Positions 30,155 through 38,675 of a stretch of 64,000 bases of DNA are shown here, piece after piece; within the stretch, counting starts at the first letter, position 1, and each line of letters starts with the position of its first letter. The DNA is from Photorhabdus caribbeanensis (GTDB lineage Bacteria > Pseudomonadota > Gammaproteobacteria > Enterobacterales > Enterobacteriaceae): NCBI RefSeq assembly GCF_018448885.1, contig NZ_RCWB01000024.1, forward strand, positions 1 to 64,000, written 5' to 3'. The notes under the pieces are model-generated. The model was not told the origin of the DNA. It searched no databases and saw only the letters and a list, made by a program, of their open reading frames with translations. Both the position numbers and the translations under genes were made by a program.

Positions 30155-30597
30155 ATTATTTTCCTCATTAATGTATTTTTAAGTTTAGTTATCAATATGA
30201 ATAATATTGACAGGGTTGTATTAATTTAATACCATGATTTCCTGTCAGGAAGCCATATATTTTAGTGAGTTTTGTATTCATTAATAAAATACCATTAATT
30301 CCAAACACAACAAAAAACATTTTTATTTTGTTTTATGATAAAAAAGGCTTAAATATTATTTATCAAACTGACTTGTTTTTATGAATTATATTTTTGTTTG
30401 CTTGATTACATTGGTGAGTGTATTTTTAAGATGAAATATAAATAACTGGTCTGTGAAGCGCAATATTTAAAACAGTTTTACATTCTCGGATTATCAATAT
30501 GATTGATTAACGAAATGATTTTTATCCACCAGAAATTAATTATATTTTGGCGAAGAGAACAGACCTAATAACTTAAATCATCTTAAGAGAAAAACTG
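30155..30597. promoter_or_regulatory. AT-rich divergent intergenic region with nested palindromes
   Basis: No gene is seen in these 443 bases between two divergent genes. TGACAGG (30208-30214) and CCTGTCA (30241-30247) flank the inner palindrome GTATTAA-T-TTAATAC (30218-30232). The arrangement could be an operator for the minus-strand gene, but no regulator is encoded nearby. Confidence 0.35.
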
Positions 30598-31527
30598 ATG
30601 ACAGATAAACAACCTTATTCACCTGAAATAAAATATTTCCCATGGGAACCTAATGATGCGCCGTTATTTATCATACTTGGACAATCAAATAGTTATGGTC
30701 ATGGAACACAATTACCACAAGATGAAGAAATTACACAAGGTTTAAAAAACGTATTCACATTATCTCTGCCAGAAGTTTACAGCGTTGACTTTCCCGCAAT
30801 TAACTGGACAGGGCTGACCAGCTTTGGCAATGCCAATATTGGCGCTCCTGTCGGTTTACCTCGTGGTAATCAAGATCACTCGGTCAATGCTGCCAATCGT
30901 TTTGCCAAACTCTGGCAAGACCATATAAATCAGGGTAATGCACTTAATTTGCCTGATCTTTATGTCATTTTGATGGGCTGGGGTGGTCAAGGGATGTATC
31001 TGGATAATCCGCCGGATAACCGTTGGGCGCCTGAGCGAGATCCTTGTGATGTGGAATCGCTCTATCCGCGTGCGATCAGAACCTTGCGCATGGCAATCGA
31101 ATCATTGCGTAAACTAGGAAAAAATCCTCGTATTTTGGCTGTTCATTGGAACCAGTGGGAAGCGGAAACCGAAAGTTTATTGGCGGCACAGGCATCAGAG
31201 CGGAATTTTACCCGCATCATTACTGGTATCAGTGATGCTTTGGGTTCTTGCAGTATACCGTGGAGATTGTATTATCCACTTTCGGTTGCGTTTGATCCCA
31301 TCAACACCCGTTACGTACTTGAAGCAATTAATAATGTTATCGCGGATGATCCGCAATACCGAACGCTGATTGATGCACGGAATTCGCCCGACTATACCGG
31401 GAAGGCGACTGAGTTTGGTGTTTTTCTGCCTGATAGTCTGCATTATGATGGCAAAACCCAGACATGGTTTGCTCAACAGGAATGGGAATTGATTTTATCT
31501 GGTTATAAAGGGGTTGAACTACCATAG
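30598..31527 (+). CDS. SGNH-type carbohydrate esterase
   Basis: The 309-aa protein carries the block I motif ILGQSNSYGHG (~27-37), where the Ser would be the nucleophile, LMGWGGQG (~124) as the oxyanion Gly block, HWNQWEAE (~182) and a C-terminal DSLHYDGKT with the Asp-x-x-His pair. These are the marks of the acetyl-xylan/sialate O-acetylesterase branch of SGNH hydrolases. No signal peptide is visible, so it is either cytoplasmic or exported by another route. The substrate cannot be told. It stands alone, with a hairpin after it. Confidence 0.78.
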   Translation: MTDKQPYSPEIKYFPWEPNDAPLFIILGQSNSYGHGTQLPQDEEITQGLKNVFTLSLPEVYSVDFPAINWTGLTSFGNANIGAPVGLPRGNQDHSVNAANRFAKLWQDHINQGNALNLPDLYVILMGWGGQGMYLDNPPDNRWAPERDPCDVESLYPRAIRTLRMAIESLRKLGKNPRILAVHWNQWEAETESLLAAQASERNFTRIITGISDALGSCSIPWRLYYPLSVAFDPINTRYVLEAINNVIADDPQYRTLIDARNSPDYTGKATEFGVFLPDSLHYDGKTQTWFAQQEWELILSGYKGVELP

Positions 31528-31550
31528 GGTTAATTATCTGAGAGATGCCT

Positions 31551-31574
31551 AGATGGCGGTTAGGGCCGTCATCT
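31551..31574 (+). terminator. Hairpin after the esterase gene
   Basis: AGATGGCGG pairs with CCGTCATCT (one G-U pair) 23 bases after the stop. The T tract is poor, so function as a terminator is uncertain. Confidence 0.5.
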
Positions 31575-31605
31575 TATCGGTAGGAATAATATATCTTTGA
31601 GTATC

Positions 31606-31630
31606 TATGTATGCCTTTTCAGCATACATA
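31606..31630. promoter_or_regulatory. Palindrome upstream of the DUF1778-type gene
   Basis: TATGTATGC and GCATACATA form a perfect 9-bp inverted repeat with a 7-base spacer, 66 bases before the proposed start. Ribbon-helix-helix antitoxins usually repress their own promoter through such sites. Confidence 0.5.
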
Positions 31631-31695
31631 TTGATAAATGTTTTGTATACCATAATGGCACCATGTTTATATGGATTAAAAATGCAGATGAAATC

Positions 31696-31917
31696 ATGGC
31701 TACTAATACAGAACGCAAAGAGACGTATTTAGAGTTTCTTATTGCATCAAGAATGGAGAGAGCGAGTAACGTGATTGAACGAATTGAAACCTTACATCTT
31801 TCGATGAAGGGGGCTGATGCTTTGTTGGCAGCTTTGGAAAATCCGCCAAAAGCAAACTCTAAGCTACTTAAAGCCGCGAAGCACTATAAGGATATGGTGA
31901 ATGTCCGTAATCCTTGA
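31696..31917 (+). CDS. Orphan, shortened DUF1778 (TacA-like) antitoxin
   Basis: From the ATG at 31696 the product is 73 aa. The C-terminal half (ALLAALENPPKANSKLLKAAKHY) matches the toxin-neutralising tail of DUF1778 antitoxins of GNAT acetyltransferase toxins. The N-terminal ribbon-helix-helix part looks about 15-20 residues short: KETYLEFLIA runs almost directly into a VIER helix. No GNAT toxin gene follows. It is therefore either a decaying remnant or a solitary antitoxin. An upstream in-frame start at 31597 would overlap the palindrome and is less likely. Confidence 0.65.
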   Translation: MATNTERKETYLEFLIASRMERASNVIERIETLHLSMKGADALLAALENPPKANSKLLKAAKHYKDMVNVRNP

Positions 31918-31970
31918 AGAAATCATCTAGTAACTTTCTTAAACCCTACAATATTCAAAGCAAATCAAAA

Positions 31971-31995
31971 TTGCCGCCTATAATACAGACGGCAA
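31971..31995. terminator. Convergent terminator between the antitoxin-like and FlhE-like genes
   Basis: TTGCCGCC pairs with GACGGCAA (one G-U pair) around a 9-base loop. It lies 22 bases before the end of the minus-strand gene, and A/T runs follow on both sides. Confidence 0.65.
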
Positions 31996-32017
31996 TCTTT
32001 GGAGAGTTATTGAAATA

Positions 32018-32440
32018 TCATTCCCAACTGACAGTAATTTCTCCGGTTTGACCTGCTATTGGCATAACGTTACCGTTTCCAACCTTTAAGGCGAAAAGGA
32101 ACTGCTGTGCTGGGCTTCTATTATTAAATGCGGCTGTCGACATTCTTCGCGTGCGTGATATATCTACGCAACTGCTGATATTTCCCTGACAAAGATAAAC
32201 CGATAAATTCTGAGGCCATCCAACAACGTTCCAAGTCCAAGATACATTGGTAATCTTTCCTGTTGCAGGGGGAGAACCGACAATAGGAACGTTAACAGTT
32301 TCTAAGAAATTTTTGGAATACAGTGTGGGTAAAACAACTGAAGAGTGATAGCTGCCACTTGCCGCAGCTACTGTCTGTGAGAACATAGTTAACAATAAAG
32401 CGCTACCAATACCCAAGATTTTTTTTAATTTCATAGCCAT
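32018..32440 (-). CDS. FlhE-like periplasmic protein
   Basis: The 140-aa product has a clear signal peptide (LKKILGIGSALLLTMFSQ, cleavage near VAAA). The mature part resembles the flagellar protein FlhE: SWTWNV, a short Cys pair (LCQGNISSCVD), QFLFALKVGNGNVMPI and a strand-like end. FlhE is normally the third gene of flhBAE and is needed for proper flagellar assembly and proton control of the export gate. Here it is far from any flagellar gene and divergent from an efflux operon, so its role is open. The match is to a small family and is moderate. Confidence 0.6.
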   Translation of the reverse strand: MAMKLKKILGIGSALLLTMFSQTVAAASGSYHSSVVLPTLYSKNFLETVNVPIVGSPPATGKITNVSWTWNVVGWPQNLSVYLCQGNISSCVDISRTRRMSTAAFNNRSPAQQFLFALKVGNGNVMPIAGQTGEITVSWE

Positions 32441-32738
32441 TACCCCAGTACCTGATACTTTTCTATTGCGAGAACTTAGATATACATTTCGATCTCGCGC
32501 CCTGTATCTCCTGAATTTTTATAAAAGCCTGTACGCAATGCCAAAGTAGGCTGGAGTAATTTGGGGGGATTAACTCCAAAATGCAATGAGTGATTTGAAT
32601 TTATGTTAAGTAAATCTAATATATTTTCGTTGTTCGATGTTTTTGCCTGTCACTTAGACCGTAATCTTTTACAAGAAGATCTTCCCATGATATAAAACCT
32701 GCTAAACAACCCAGTGGAGCCAGTGATACGTTTAATGG
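32441..32738. other. Divergent promoter region without genes
   Basis: These 298 AT-rich bases separate the FlhE-like gene from the efflux operon. No clear operator or promoter pair could be assigned. Confidence 0.3.
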
Positions 32739-33494
32739 ATGTCAAACGCGATGAATAAATCAGACATGACAATCATAACTTCCCCATGCCAGGAAGCCCT
32801 GATTTACATGGAAAATATTTGTCGATCTTATCGTATGGGGGAAAAATATTACCCGGTACTTGATAAAATATCATTCACTATCATGCGTGGGCAAAGTTGT
32901 GCGATTGTCGGCGCTTCCGGTTCAGGCAAAAGTACTCTACTCAATATTCTTGGTTTACTGGATCAACCCACTTCTGGGTATTTTCAGTTTAGTGGCGTTA
33001 ATATAACAAATGTTACTCCTAATGAACGGGCGAGAATAAGAAATCAGGAAATTGGTTTCGTATTTCAGAGTTTCAATTTACTTCCCAAAATGCAGACGTT
33101 GGATAATGTGGCGCTGCCATTGCTATATCGTGGATACTCTCGTTCTTTAGCTCGGCAGGAGGCGAAATACCAGCTTGAGTTGGTTGGTCTGGCTGGCCGT
33201 ATTTATCATCGTCCGGCTGATCTCTCCGGGGGACAGCGGCAACGTGTTGCCATTGCCAGGGCTTTGGTTGGTAAGCCTTCTCTGATTTTGGCGGATGAAC
33301 CGACAGGCAATCTCGATAGTGCGACGGCACGAGATATCATGGCGCTTCTTCTGTCATTGAACCGTGAGCAAGGCGTTACACTCGTCATGGTTACACATGA
33401 TGAAGCCATAGCCAAAAATATGCAGCGCTGCCTCTATGTTAACAACGGGCGGCTTTCCGAAACCGATATGTGGCTGGATAGCCCCGATGCTTAA
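32739..33494 (+). CDS. ABC exporter ATPase (MacB/LolD type)
   Basis: The 251-aa cytoplasmic ATPase has Walker A GASGSGKST (~57), Q-loop VFQSFNLLP, signature LSGGQRQRVAIARAL, Walker B LILADEPTGNLD and H-loop VMVTHD. The RSYRMG start and GLLDQPTSG spacing are typical of MacB/LolD ATPases that act as mechanotransmitters rather than classical transporters. It is the first gene of a four-gene operon with a permease (8-base overlap), an outer membrane factor and a membrane fusion protein. An alternative ATG lies four codons downstream. Confidence 0.9.
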   Translation: MSNAMNKSDMTIITSPCQEALIYMENICRSYRMGEKYYPVLDKISFTIMRGQSCAIVGASGSGKSTLLNILGLLDQPTSGYFQFSGVNITNVTPNERARIRNQEIGFVFQSFNLLPKMQTLDNVALPLLYRGYSRSLARQEAKYQLELVGLAGRIYHRPADLSGGQRQRVAIARALVGKPSLILADEPTGNLDSATARDIMALLLSLNREQGVTLVMVTHDEAIAKNMQRCLYVNNGRLSETDMWLDSPDA

Positions 33495-34701
33495 TCTGAA
33501 TTCTGGTCGCTACGGTTTTTCCTTCACGCAAGCCTTGCGAGAATCACTGGGTAGCCTGCGTCTGTTAGGAAGACGCTCTTTGCTTGCTTTACTTGGTATT
33601 GCCGTCGGATGTGCTTCGGTCATTGCACTTTTAAATATCGGTCATAACGCTGTTAATGAAGCTATCAGTACTTTTAAAAGTATGGGAAGCAATATTTTGG
33701 TTGCTCATTTTGCTTTCATTCCAGGTGTCGATGTCAAACCCGCGCCATCTACGCTGGATACTCAGGCACTGACTCGTACAATACCGACTATTACACATGC
33801 TGCGCCCATCACGTTATATTCGACTCGTGTACGCTTTCACGGAAAAGGGATCGATACCAATATTACCGGTACATCCTCTGATCTGGCTGCGGTGCTGGAT
33901 TTACAGATCGAGCAGGGGCGTTTTCTATCGGACTATGATCGCCAAACGACCTATGCCGTGCTTGGAGCGGACATTGCCAAACAATTAAAAGTAGCCAATC
34001 AGCCTATTCGAGTAGGCAGTCAATTGCAAATTGGGGAATATCTGTTTGAAGTGATAGGAATTCTCGCTGCTCAGGGGCCGAACCCTTTACTCCCCGGCTC
34101 TATTGATCATTCCGTCATACTGCCCATTGAAGCAATGCGACGGTTGCGGTCTGCGCCAGAAATTGGCAGCGTCATTGCCAGAGCACGTGACACAACAACG
34201 CTAAACAGTGACGCAGTGTCGTTACGTGACTACCTTTTCTCATTATCAAAAGGTCGTCGTGTCGAAGTTGATATTCCGAAACAATTGCTTGATGGATTGA
34301 CACGTCAGGCAAGAACATTTTCCTATTTGCTCGCGGGTTTAGGGGGAATTTCGTTGCTGGTGGGAGGTGTGGGCGTGATGAATGTCATGCTGATGAATGT
34401 TTCAGAACGTAGACGTGAAATTGGTGTTCGTATGGCTTTGGGAGCTCGGCCTGTTGATATTGGTATGTTGTTTATGTTGGAGGCTGCCATTCTGGCCATT
34501 GCCGGTGCAATGGTTGGTTCATTGTTGGGGGTTGCGGCAGGGTACCTATTTGTAAAATTTTCCGGTTGGGTATTTACGTTATCCTTATTCTCTTTGCCTC
34601 TGGGTATCGCCAGTTCATTAGTGATCGGTCTGTTTTTTGGTATCAATCCGGCATTAGCGGCTGCCAGGTTACAACCGGTAGAGGCACTGCGTGATGATTA
34701 G
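33487..34701 (+). CDS. MacB/FtsX-family ABC permease
   Basis: From the ATG at 33487, which overlaps the ATPase stop, the product has 404 aa. The layout is that of MacB permeases: one N-terminal helix (~25-50), a long periplasmic domain (~55-285) and three C-terminal helices (~290-395). LLVGGVGVMNVMLMNVSERRREIGVR is the family mark between helices 2 and 3. A start 17 codons earlier would lie inside the ATPase gene and lacks the family N-terminus. It probably exports a peptide, macrolide-like compound or lipoprotein. Confidence 0.9.
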   Translation: MLNLNSGRYGFSFTQALRESLGSLRLLGRRSLLALLGIAVGCASVIALLNIGHNAVNEAISTFKSMGSNILVAHFAFIPGVDVKPAPSTLDTQALTRTIPTITHAAPITLYSTRVRFHGKGIDTNITGTSSDLAAVLDLQIEQGRFLSDYDRQTTYAVLGADIAKQLKVANQPIRVGSQLQIGEYLFEVIGILAAQGPNPLLPGSIDHSVILPIEAMRRLRSAPEIGSVIARARDTTTLNSDAVSLRDYLFSLSKGRRVEVDIPKQLLDGLTRQARTFSYLLAGLGGISLLVGGVGVMNVMLMNVSERRREIGVRMALGARPVDIGMLFMLEAAILAIAGAMVGSLLGVAAGYLFVKFSGWVFTLSLFSLPLGIASSLVIGLFFGINPALAAARLQPVEALRDD

Positions 34702-36172
34702 CCAAGTTTTTCAACGTGCTATTGGCATTATCATTGCCTTGATAATAGCTGTATCTGCCGAACAGGCTATAGCGGAACAGTTGAATCCATCACAGGCAAC
34801 CATGTCTGCAACGAAGTCAATTTCTCTTAATCAGCAAACTATTGGTCTGACGCTGAGTGATGCAATCTATTTAGGGTTACGAAATAATCGTTTGATTCGC
34901 AGTGCTTATTTGGATCGGATTGCACAGAAATTCGATTTGCGCGTTGCTGAGGATCGTTTTACGCCAAAATTGCTGATTAATAGCCGTTATATCGCGGCCC
35001 GTAATCAAAGCGATCGTTATCGCCAAAGCGAGATTACACCCACATCTACGCTGCTTGGAGAATATGGCACTCGGTTTAGTTTGTCTTGGACGAATCGGAC
35101 GACATGGGCAGACAATGCGGGTCGTAGCCGTAATGATGGTGTTTCATTCTCAGTTATTCAGCCTCTGCTGCGGGGTGCCGGTAAAGATGTGGCTACAGCG
35201 CCTGTGCGCCTTGCTCAATTGATGGAGCAGACAAATCGTTTGAACCTAAAAGCGACGGTATCCCAGACTATCACGCAAATTATTATGGCTTATCGTGAAT
35301 TGTTGCGTGCTCAAGAACAATTACAAATCGCCCGTGATGCTCTTGAACGTTCGCGTCAACTACTGGAAGTTAACAAAGCTATGATCTCCGCAGGCAGAAT
35401 GGCGGCTTTTGAGATTGTCCAGACGGAGGCTGATGTTGCAATGCAAGAACTGGCTGCGGAGGAAGCAGCTAATCAATTAGATACCAGCCGCTTAGAGTTG
35501 TTGCGTCTGCTTGCCTTAGACTTACAAACTCAGGTAAAGGCTACTGACAGATTGGAAGCTAAACGTGTAGATATTAACCTGCTACAGGCGCAGAATTTAG
35601 CACAAGAGCAGCAACCATCGTATCTCACTCAATTGATTACTGCGGAGCAGGCTGCGATTAACCTGACAGTTGCCCGTAACGAACGCTTATGGGATGTCTC
35701 TTTGGTTGGTGGAGCCAGCCAGGTACGAGATAGAACAGGGGCAAACAGCTCCCGTAATTGGGAAAATTATGCCGGTGTTCAAGTAGAGATACCCATTGGC
35801 GATTTGAGTCAGCGCCAGGCGGAAGTGCGGGCGCGGGTTGATGTTCAGAACCAGGACATTCGTCTTGCAGAGGCAAAACAGTCACTGGAACGTAATGTGG
35901 GTAATGCGGTGCGCGATATTGGTACGCGCTGGCGTCAATATGAGATCGCACAGCGTGCCAGAGATCTATCCTTGCGCAAGCTAGAAATTGAACGTGAAAA
36001 ATTGACGGTGGGCCGCTCCAGTAACTTTCAAGTATTGAGCTTTGAAACCGATTTGCGTAATGCCGAGAATGTTCGTCTTAATGCGTTGATCACCTACTTA
36101 AATGCACAAGCGGAGTTGGACGAAACGTTAGGCACCACGTTAGGGAGTTGGGATATTGCACTTAACGACTAA
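34691..36172 (+). CDS. TolC-family outer membrane factor
   Basis: The 493-aa product has a signal peptide (~1-29, cleavage near AIAEQ) and two outer-membrane efflux repeats, with long coiled-coil helices around 170-270 and 390-470. This family forms the trimeric channel-tunnel. It starts with GTG-ATG, so either may be used, overlapping the permease end by 8-11 bases. Having its own outer membrane factor means that this system need not share TolC. Confidence 0.88.
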   Translation: MMISQVFQRAIGIIIALIIAVSAEQAIAEQLNPSQATMSATKSISLNQQTIGLTLSDAIYLGLRNNRLIRSAYLDRIAQKFDLRVAEDRFTPKLLINSRYIAARNQSDRYRQSEITPTSTLLGEYGTRFSLSWTNRTTWADNAGRSRNDGVSFSVIQPLLRGAGKDVATAPVRLAQLMEQTNRLNLKATVSQTITQIIMAYRELLRAQEQLQIARDALERSRQLLEVNKAMISAGRMAAFEIVQTEADVAMQELAAEEAANQLDTSRLELLRLLALDLQTQVKATDRLEAKRVDINLLQAQNLAQEQQPSYLTQLITAEQAAINLTVARNERLWDVSLVGGASQVRDRTGANSSRNWENYAGVQVEIPIGDLSQRQAEVRARVDVQNQDIRLAEAKQSLERNVGNAVRDIGTRWRQYEIAQRARDLSLRKLEIEREKLTVGRSSNFQVLSFETDLRNAENVRLNALITYLNAQAELDETLGTTLGSWDIALND

Positions 36173-37442
36173 GATCAGGGGACTTGCTCGTTCCAAATAT
36201 AAGATTCGTTGGCTCATGACATTTGCCATTGCATTAGTCATTGGGGCTGCCATTGCTTATGTTCTCCTTTTTTCCTCAACTGATACATCATCACCGCAGC
36301 GATGGGTACATGTTGAACCTCAATTACTGGAGAATCGTCTTGGGTTAGTTGGCCGTATTCAGGCGGCAACCAGTTTGACGATCGCAGCGCCATTCGATGG
36401 TGTTATTGCCGAAGTGATGGTAACGGAAGGCCAGCGCGTTAAGCGTGGGCAACCGCTGTTGAGCCTTGATACAACACAGTTGGACATTCAACTGCGGCAG
36501 GCGCTTACAGAACTGTTGAAAGCTCAGAAAACGGTACAAGATTTGGTGGGGTGGGAGAACAGCCCCGATGTTGCTAGGGTACGTAGAACTTTAACCAATG
36601 CCCAGTTAAGTTTGAGTGATACCGAACGCAAGCTAATCGATACCCGGGCTTTGTTCGAGCGTGGCATTGTTCCCCGTATGGAGGTTGATACATTGGAACA
36701 GCAGGTCAGAGTCCAACAACTCGATCTTGCCGCCGCTAAGGTGGAACTGAGTGTTGCCCTCGATAAAGGTACAGGGGAGAATCGCCAGATTGCTGATATG
36801 GAATTAGCTAATGCCCAATCGCGTTATCAGGCGCTTCAGGCCCAGCAAGCCCAACGTGAATTGCTTTCTCCTTTTGATGGCATTGTTATTCGTCCCCAGG
36901 TACCGGAATCAGATAAGGGGGTATTTATTCAAAAGGGAACACGTGTCACTCAGGGAACACCTCTGTTAGGGGTAATCAATTTGGAACAAATTCAAGCGGT
37001 AGCTCGTATTGAAGAGGCCGACCTTCATCAAGTGTATGAAGGAATGCCGGTTGAGATCACCGGTGATGGTTTTGCCGGGTTATCTCTACGGGGGCAAATT
37101 AAGACAATTGGTGTACAGGGGAATTCAAAGGAAATGCAGGGAGCGGGCGTAACCTATGATCTATTAGTGGCGATTGATCCTCTTACTCCCGAACAGCGGC
37201 AGCGTATCCGGCTGAGCATGAGTGCGAAACTGGCTATTGTCACCTATCGCAATGAACGTGGGTTGGCCGTGCCAGCCGAGGCATTACATACCGGCTCTGA
37301 TGGACGAACTTTCGTCACCTATCGTCGTGAATTAAACGCACAAACACAGCAGATTATGGTGACACCGGGGCATGCCGTTCCTCAAGGTGTAGAGGTGAGT
37401 GGGTTGGAGGCAGGCTATGTTGAAGTTCCTGCGCAGAAATAA
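36156..37442 (+). CDS. Membrane fusion (periplasmic adaptor) protein
   Basis: The 428-aa adaptor has one N-terminal membrane helix (~20-42), a lipoyl/barrel-sandwich domain split around a helical hairpin (~75-105 and ~235-260), a beta-barrel and a C-terminal domain. VTEGQRVKRGQPLLSLDTTQLD is typical of the HlyD/MacA family. The start is probably TTG at 36156, with AGGGAG 8 bases upstream and a 17-base overlap with the channel gene; the first ATG (36216) would fall inside the membrane helix. It completes a tripartite exporter. Confidence 0.85.
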   Translation: MHLTTKIRGLARSKYKIRWLMTFAIALVIGAAIAYVLLFSSTDTSSPQRWVHVEPQLLENRLGLVGRIQAATSLTIAAPFDGVIAEVMVTEGQRVKRGQPLLSLDTTQLDIQLRQALTELLKAQKTVQDLVGWENSPDVARVRRTLTNAQLSLSDTERKLIDTRALFERGIVPRMEVDTLEQQVRVQQLDLAAAKVELSVALDKGTGENRQIADMELANAQSRYQALQAQQAQRELLSPFDGIVIRPQVPESDKGVFIQKGTRVTQGTPLLGVINLEQIQAVARIEEADLHQVYEGMPVEITGDGFAGLSLRGQIKTIGVQGNSKEMQGAGVTYDLLVAIDPLTPEQRQRIRLSMSAKLAIVTYRNERGLAVPAEALHTGSDGRTFVTYRRELNAQTQQIMVTPGHAVPQGVEVSGLEAGYVEVPAQK

Positions 37443-37848
37443 CGAATTTAACCTCATTAATCAGATAATCTAATTTGGGTGCAATATCTCATTGTGAAAG
37501 TTCATATATTGGAGGTTCATTTGTCACAATATTTAAATTTTTGAATCTGCAATTGATGATCTTTCGTTACCTCCTTTGCGCTACAGCAAAGTAAAATCTC
37601 GACCATCGTTGTCAATCAACATGTGAACATGAAGGGCTTCTCCATCCATTTCAAAAAATGCTTAAACCTTCCGATAGTGCACTATTTAAATAAACTCTGC
37701 AAAAAAGTGGTCTATATTATAGAGACATAAAGTGGAAATTTACTTTATGAAATTGAGTATATATTGTACGCAAAAATAAATTATAGAAAAGAAAGTTGTA
37801 TTAAAACGCAGTAAGCCAATCTAAACAACATAAAGGAGAGTATCTAAC
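37443..37848. other. Intergenic region with a possible gene fragment
   Basis: No intact gene is present in these 406 bases. On the minus strand about 26 codons near 37590-37670 read AFFEMDGEALHVHMLIDNDG before a stop. They look protein-like but have no start context and are not recognised, so a decayed gene is possible. A promoter for the next gene is likely in the AT-rich 37680-37830, but no clear -35/-10 pair was chosen. Confidence 0.3.
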
Positions 37849-38304
37849 ATGTTAGTACGTAAGTCGTTGTTGGCCCTGTTTGCAACTGCTTCCCTAACTG
37901 CCGCAGGTGTCGCTTATGCAGGTCCGGCGGTAACAGTTATATTTAAGCATCTTGGTGCGTCTGGTAGCGGAGATGCTGTTTATACCATCATTACTAATAA
38001 TGAATCTGGTACCTATGTCAATGCGACACCCAAACCTAGTCCAAGCGTAGCGCCAGGAGGAGTCGATATTTATCAGGTTCAAAGCCCGCTTTCACCGGAC
38101 GTAAACTATGCGATGGTGCGATATAAGATAGGGGTTAAGACCTGCGAATTTATGACCACTTTTGTGAACGGATATGTTAATGGCGTTAAAATTCCAAAAT
38201 GGAATAAAGGAGCAACACCGAGCGGAGGTGCTGTTTGTAATGCAACCATCACCTCTACTAATATTGCGACCTACGCATGGTCAGTTGAATTTACGATGAA
38301 GTAG
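37849..38304 (+). CDS. Small secreted protein, unknown function
   Basis: The 151-aa product has a signal peptide (MLVRKSLLALFATASLTAAG, cleavage after AYA). The mature ~128 aa are strand-rich and contain two Cys (in KTCEF and AVCNAT) that may form a disulfide. The family is not recognised. AAAGGAG lies 12 bases before the ATG. The last 12 codons and the following hairpin are repeated at 46712-46789, on the far side of the enzyme cluster, so this gene marks one boundary of that cluster. Confidence 0.8.
   Translation: MLVRKSLLALFATASLTAAGVAYAGPAVTVIFKHLGASGSGDAVYTIITNNESGTYVNATPKPSPSVAPGGVDIYQVQSPLSPDVNYAMVRYKIGVKTCEFMTTFVNGYVNGVKIPKWNKGATPSGGAVCNATITSTNIATYAWSVEFTMK
38269..38304 (+). repeat. 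Direct repeat, left copy (3' end of the secreted-protein gene)
   Basis: These 36 bases match 46712-46747 at 34 positions, including the stop codon. The first 25 bases are identical. Both copies are followed by a hairpin whose arms contain GAGCCAGAT. Confidence 0.9.
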
Positions 38305-38311
38305 CACAGGC

Positions 38312-38343
38312 GAGCCAGATACTTTATGGGATATATCTGGCTC
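38312..38343 (+). terminator. Terminator after the small secreted-protein gene
   Basis: GAGCCAGATA pairs perfectly with TATCTGGCTC around a 12-base loop, 8 bases after the stop. A T-rich stretch follows (ATCATGTTTTT). Confidence 0.8.
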
Positions 38344-38675
38344 ATCATGTTTTTCACTTGGTTTATTTCTCAGTTAATTAATTTTCCTGCTGCACAATTG
38401 ATGATAATGAGATTCTTAAAAAGAATTTGTTACTATTATCAAAAGCCTGTGAATTTATTGAAAAATGTGTCAAAGAACATAGTGGTATGCCATTATTATT
38501 CTTATGTGATACATATGTGATAGGAATCATAAAAATCATAAAAACAACTTTAGGGTATTGTGTAGTTCCCTTTGTTGGTGTTTATTTATCTTAGGGAAAA
38601 AATATTCTAAAGATGAACTGCTATTTTATTAGTTTTTATTTTTAACAAATTAAACACTATGGGGCTGGTTTGTAT
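38344..38675. other. AT-rich gap before the enzyme cluster
   Basis: No supported gene or clear promoter is seen. A 64-codon frame at 38326-38520 begins inside the terminator stem and is not believed. Confidence 0.3.

Noticed and set aside
37590-37670. Protein-like minus-strand fragment (MDGEALHVHMLIDNDG)
   Set aside because: Only about 26 codons between stops and no recognised family; mentioned in the gap entry but not called as a pseudogene.
38326-38520. A 64-codon hydrophobic frame after the small secreted-protein gene
   Set aside because: Its start lies within the terminator hairpin, it has no ribosome site, and the equivalent position after the right repeat has no such frame.
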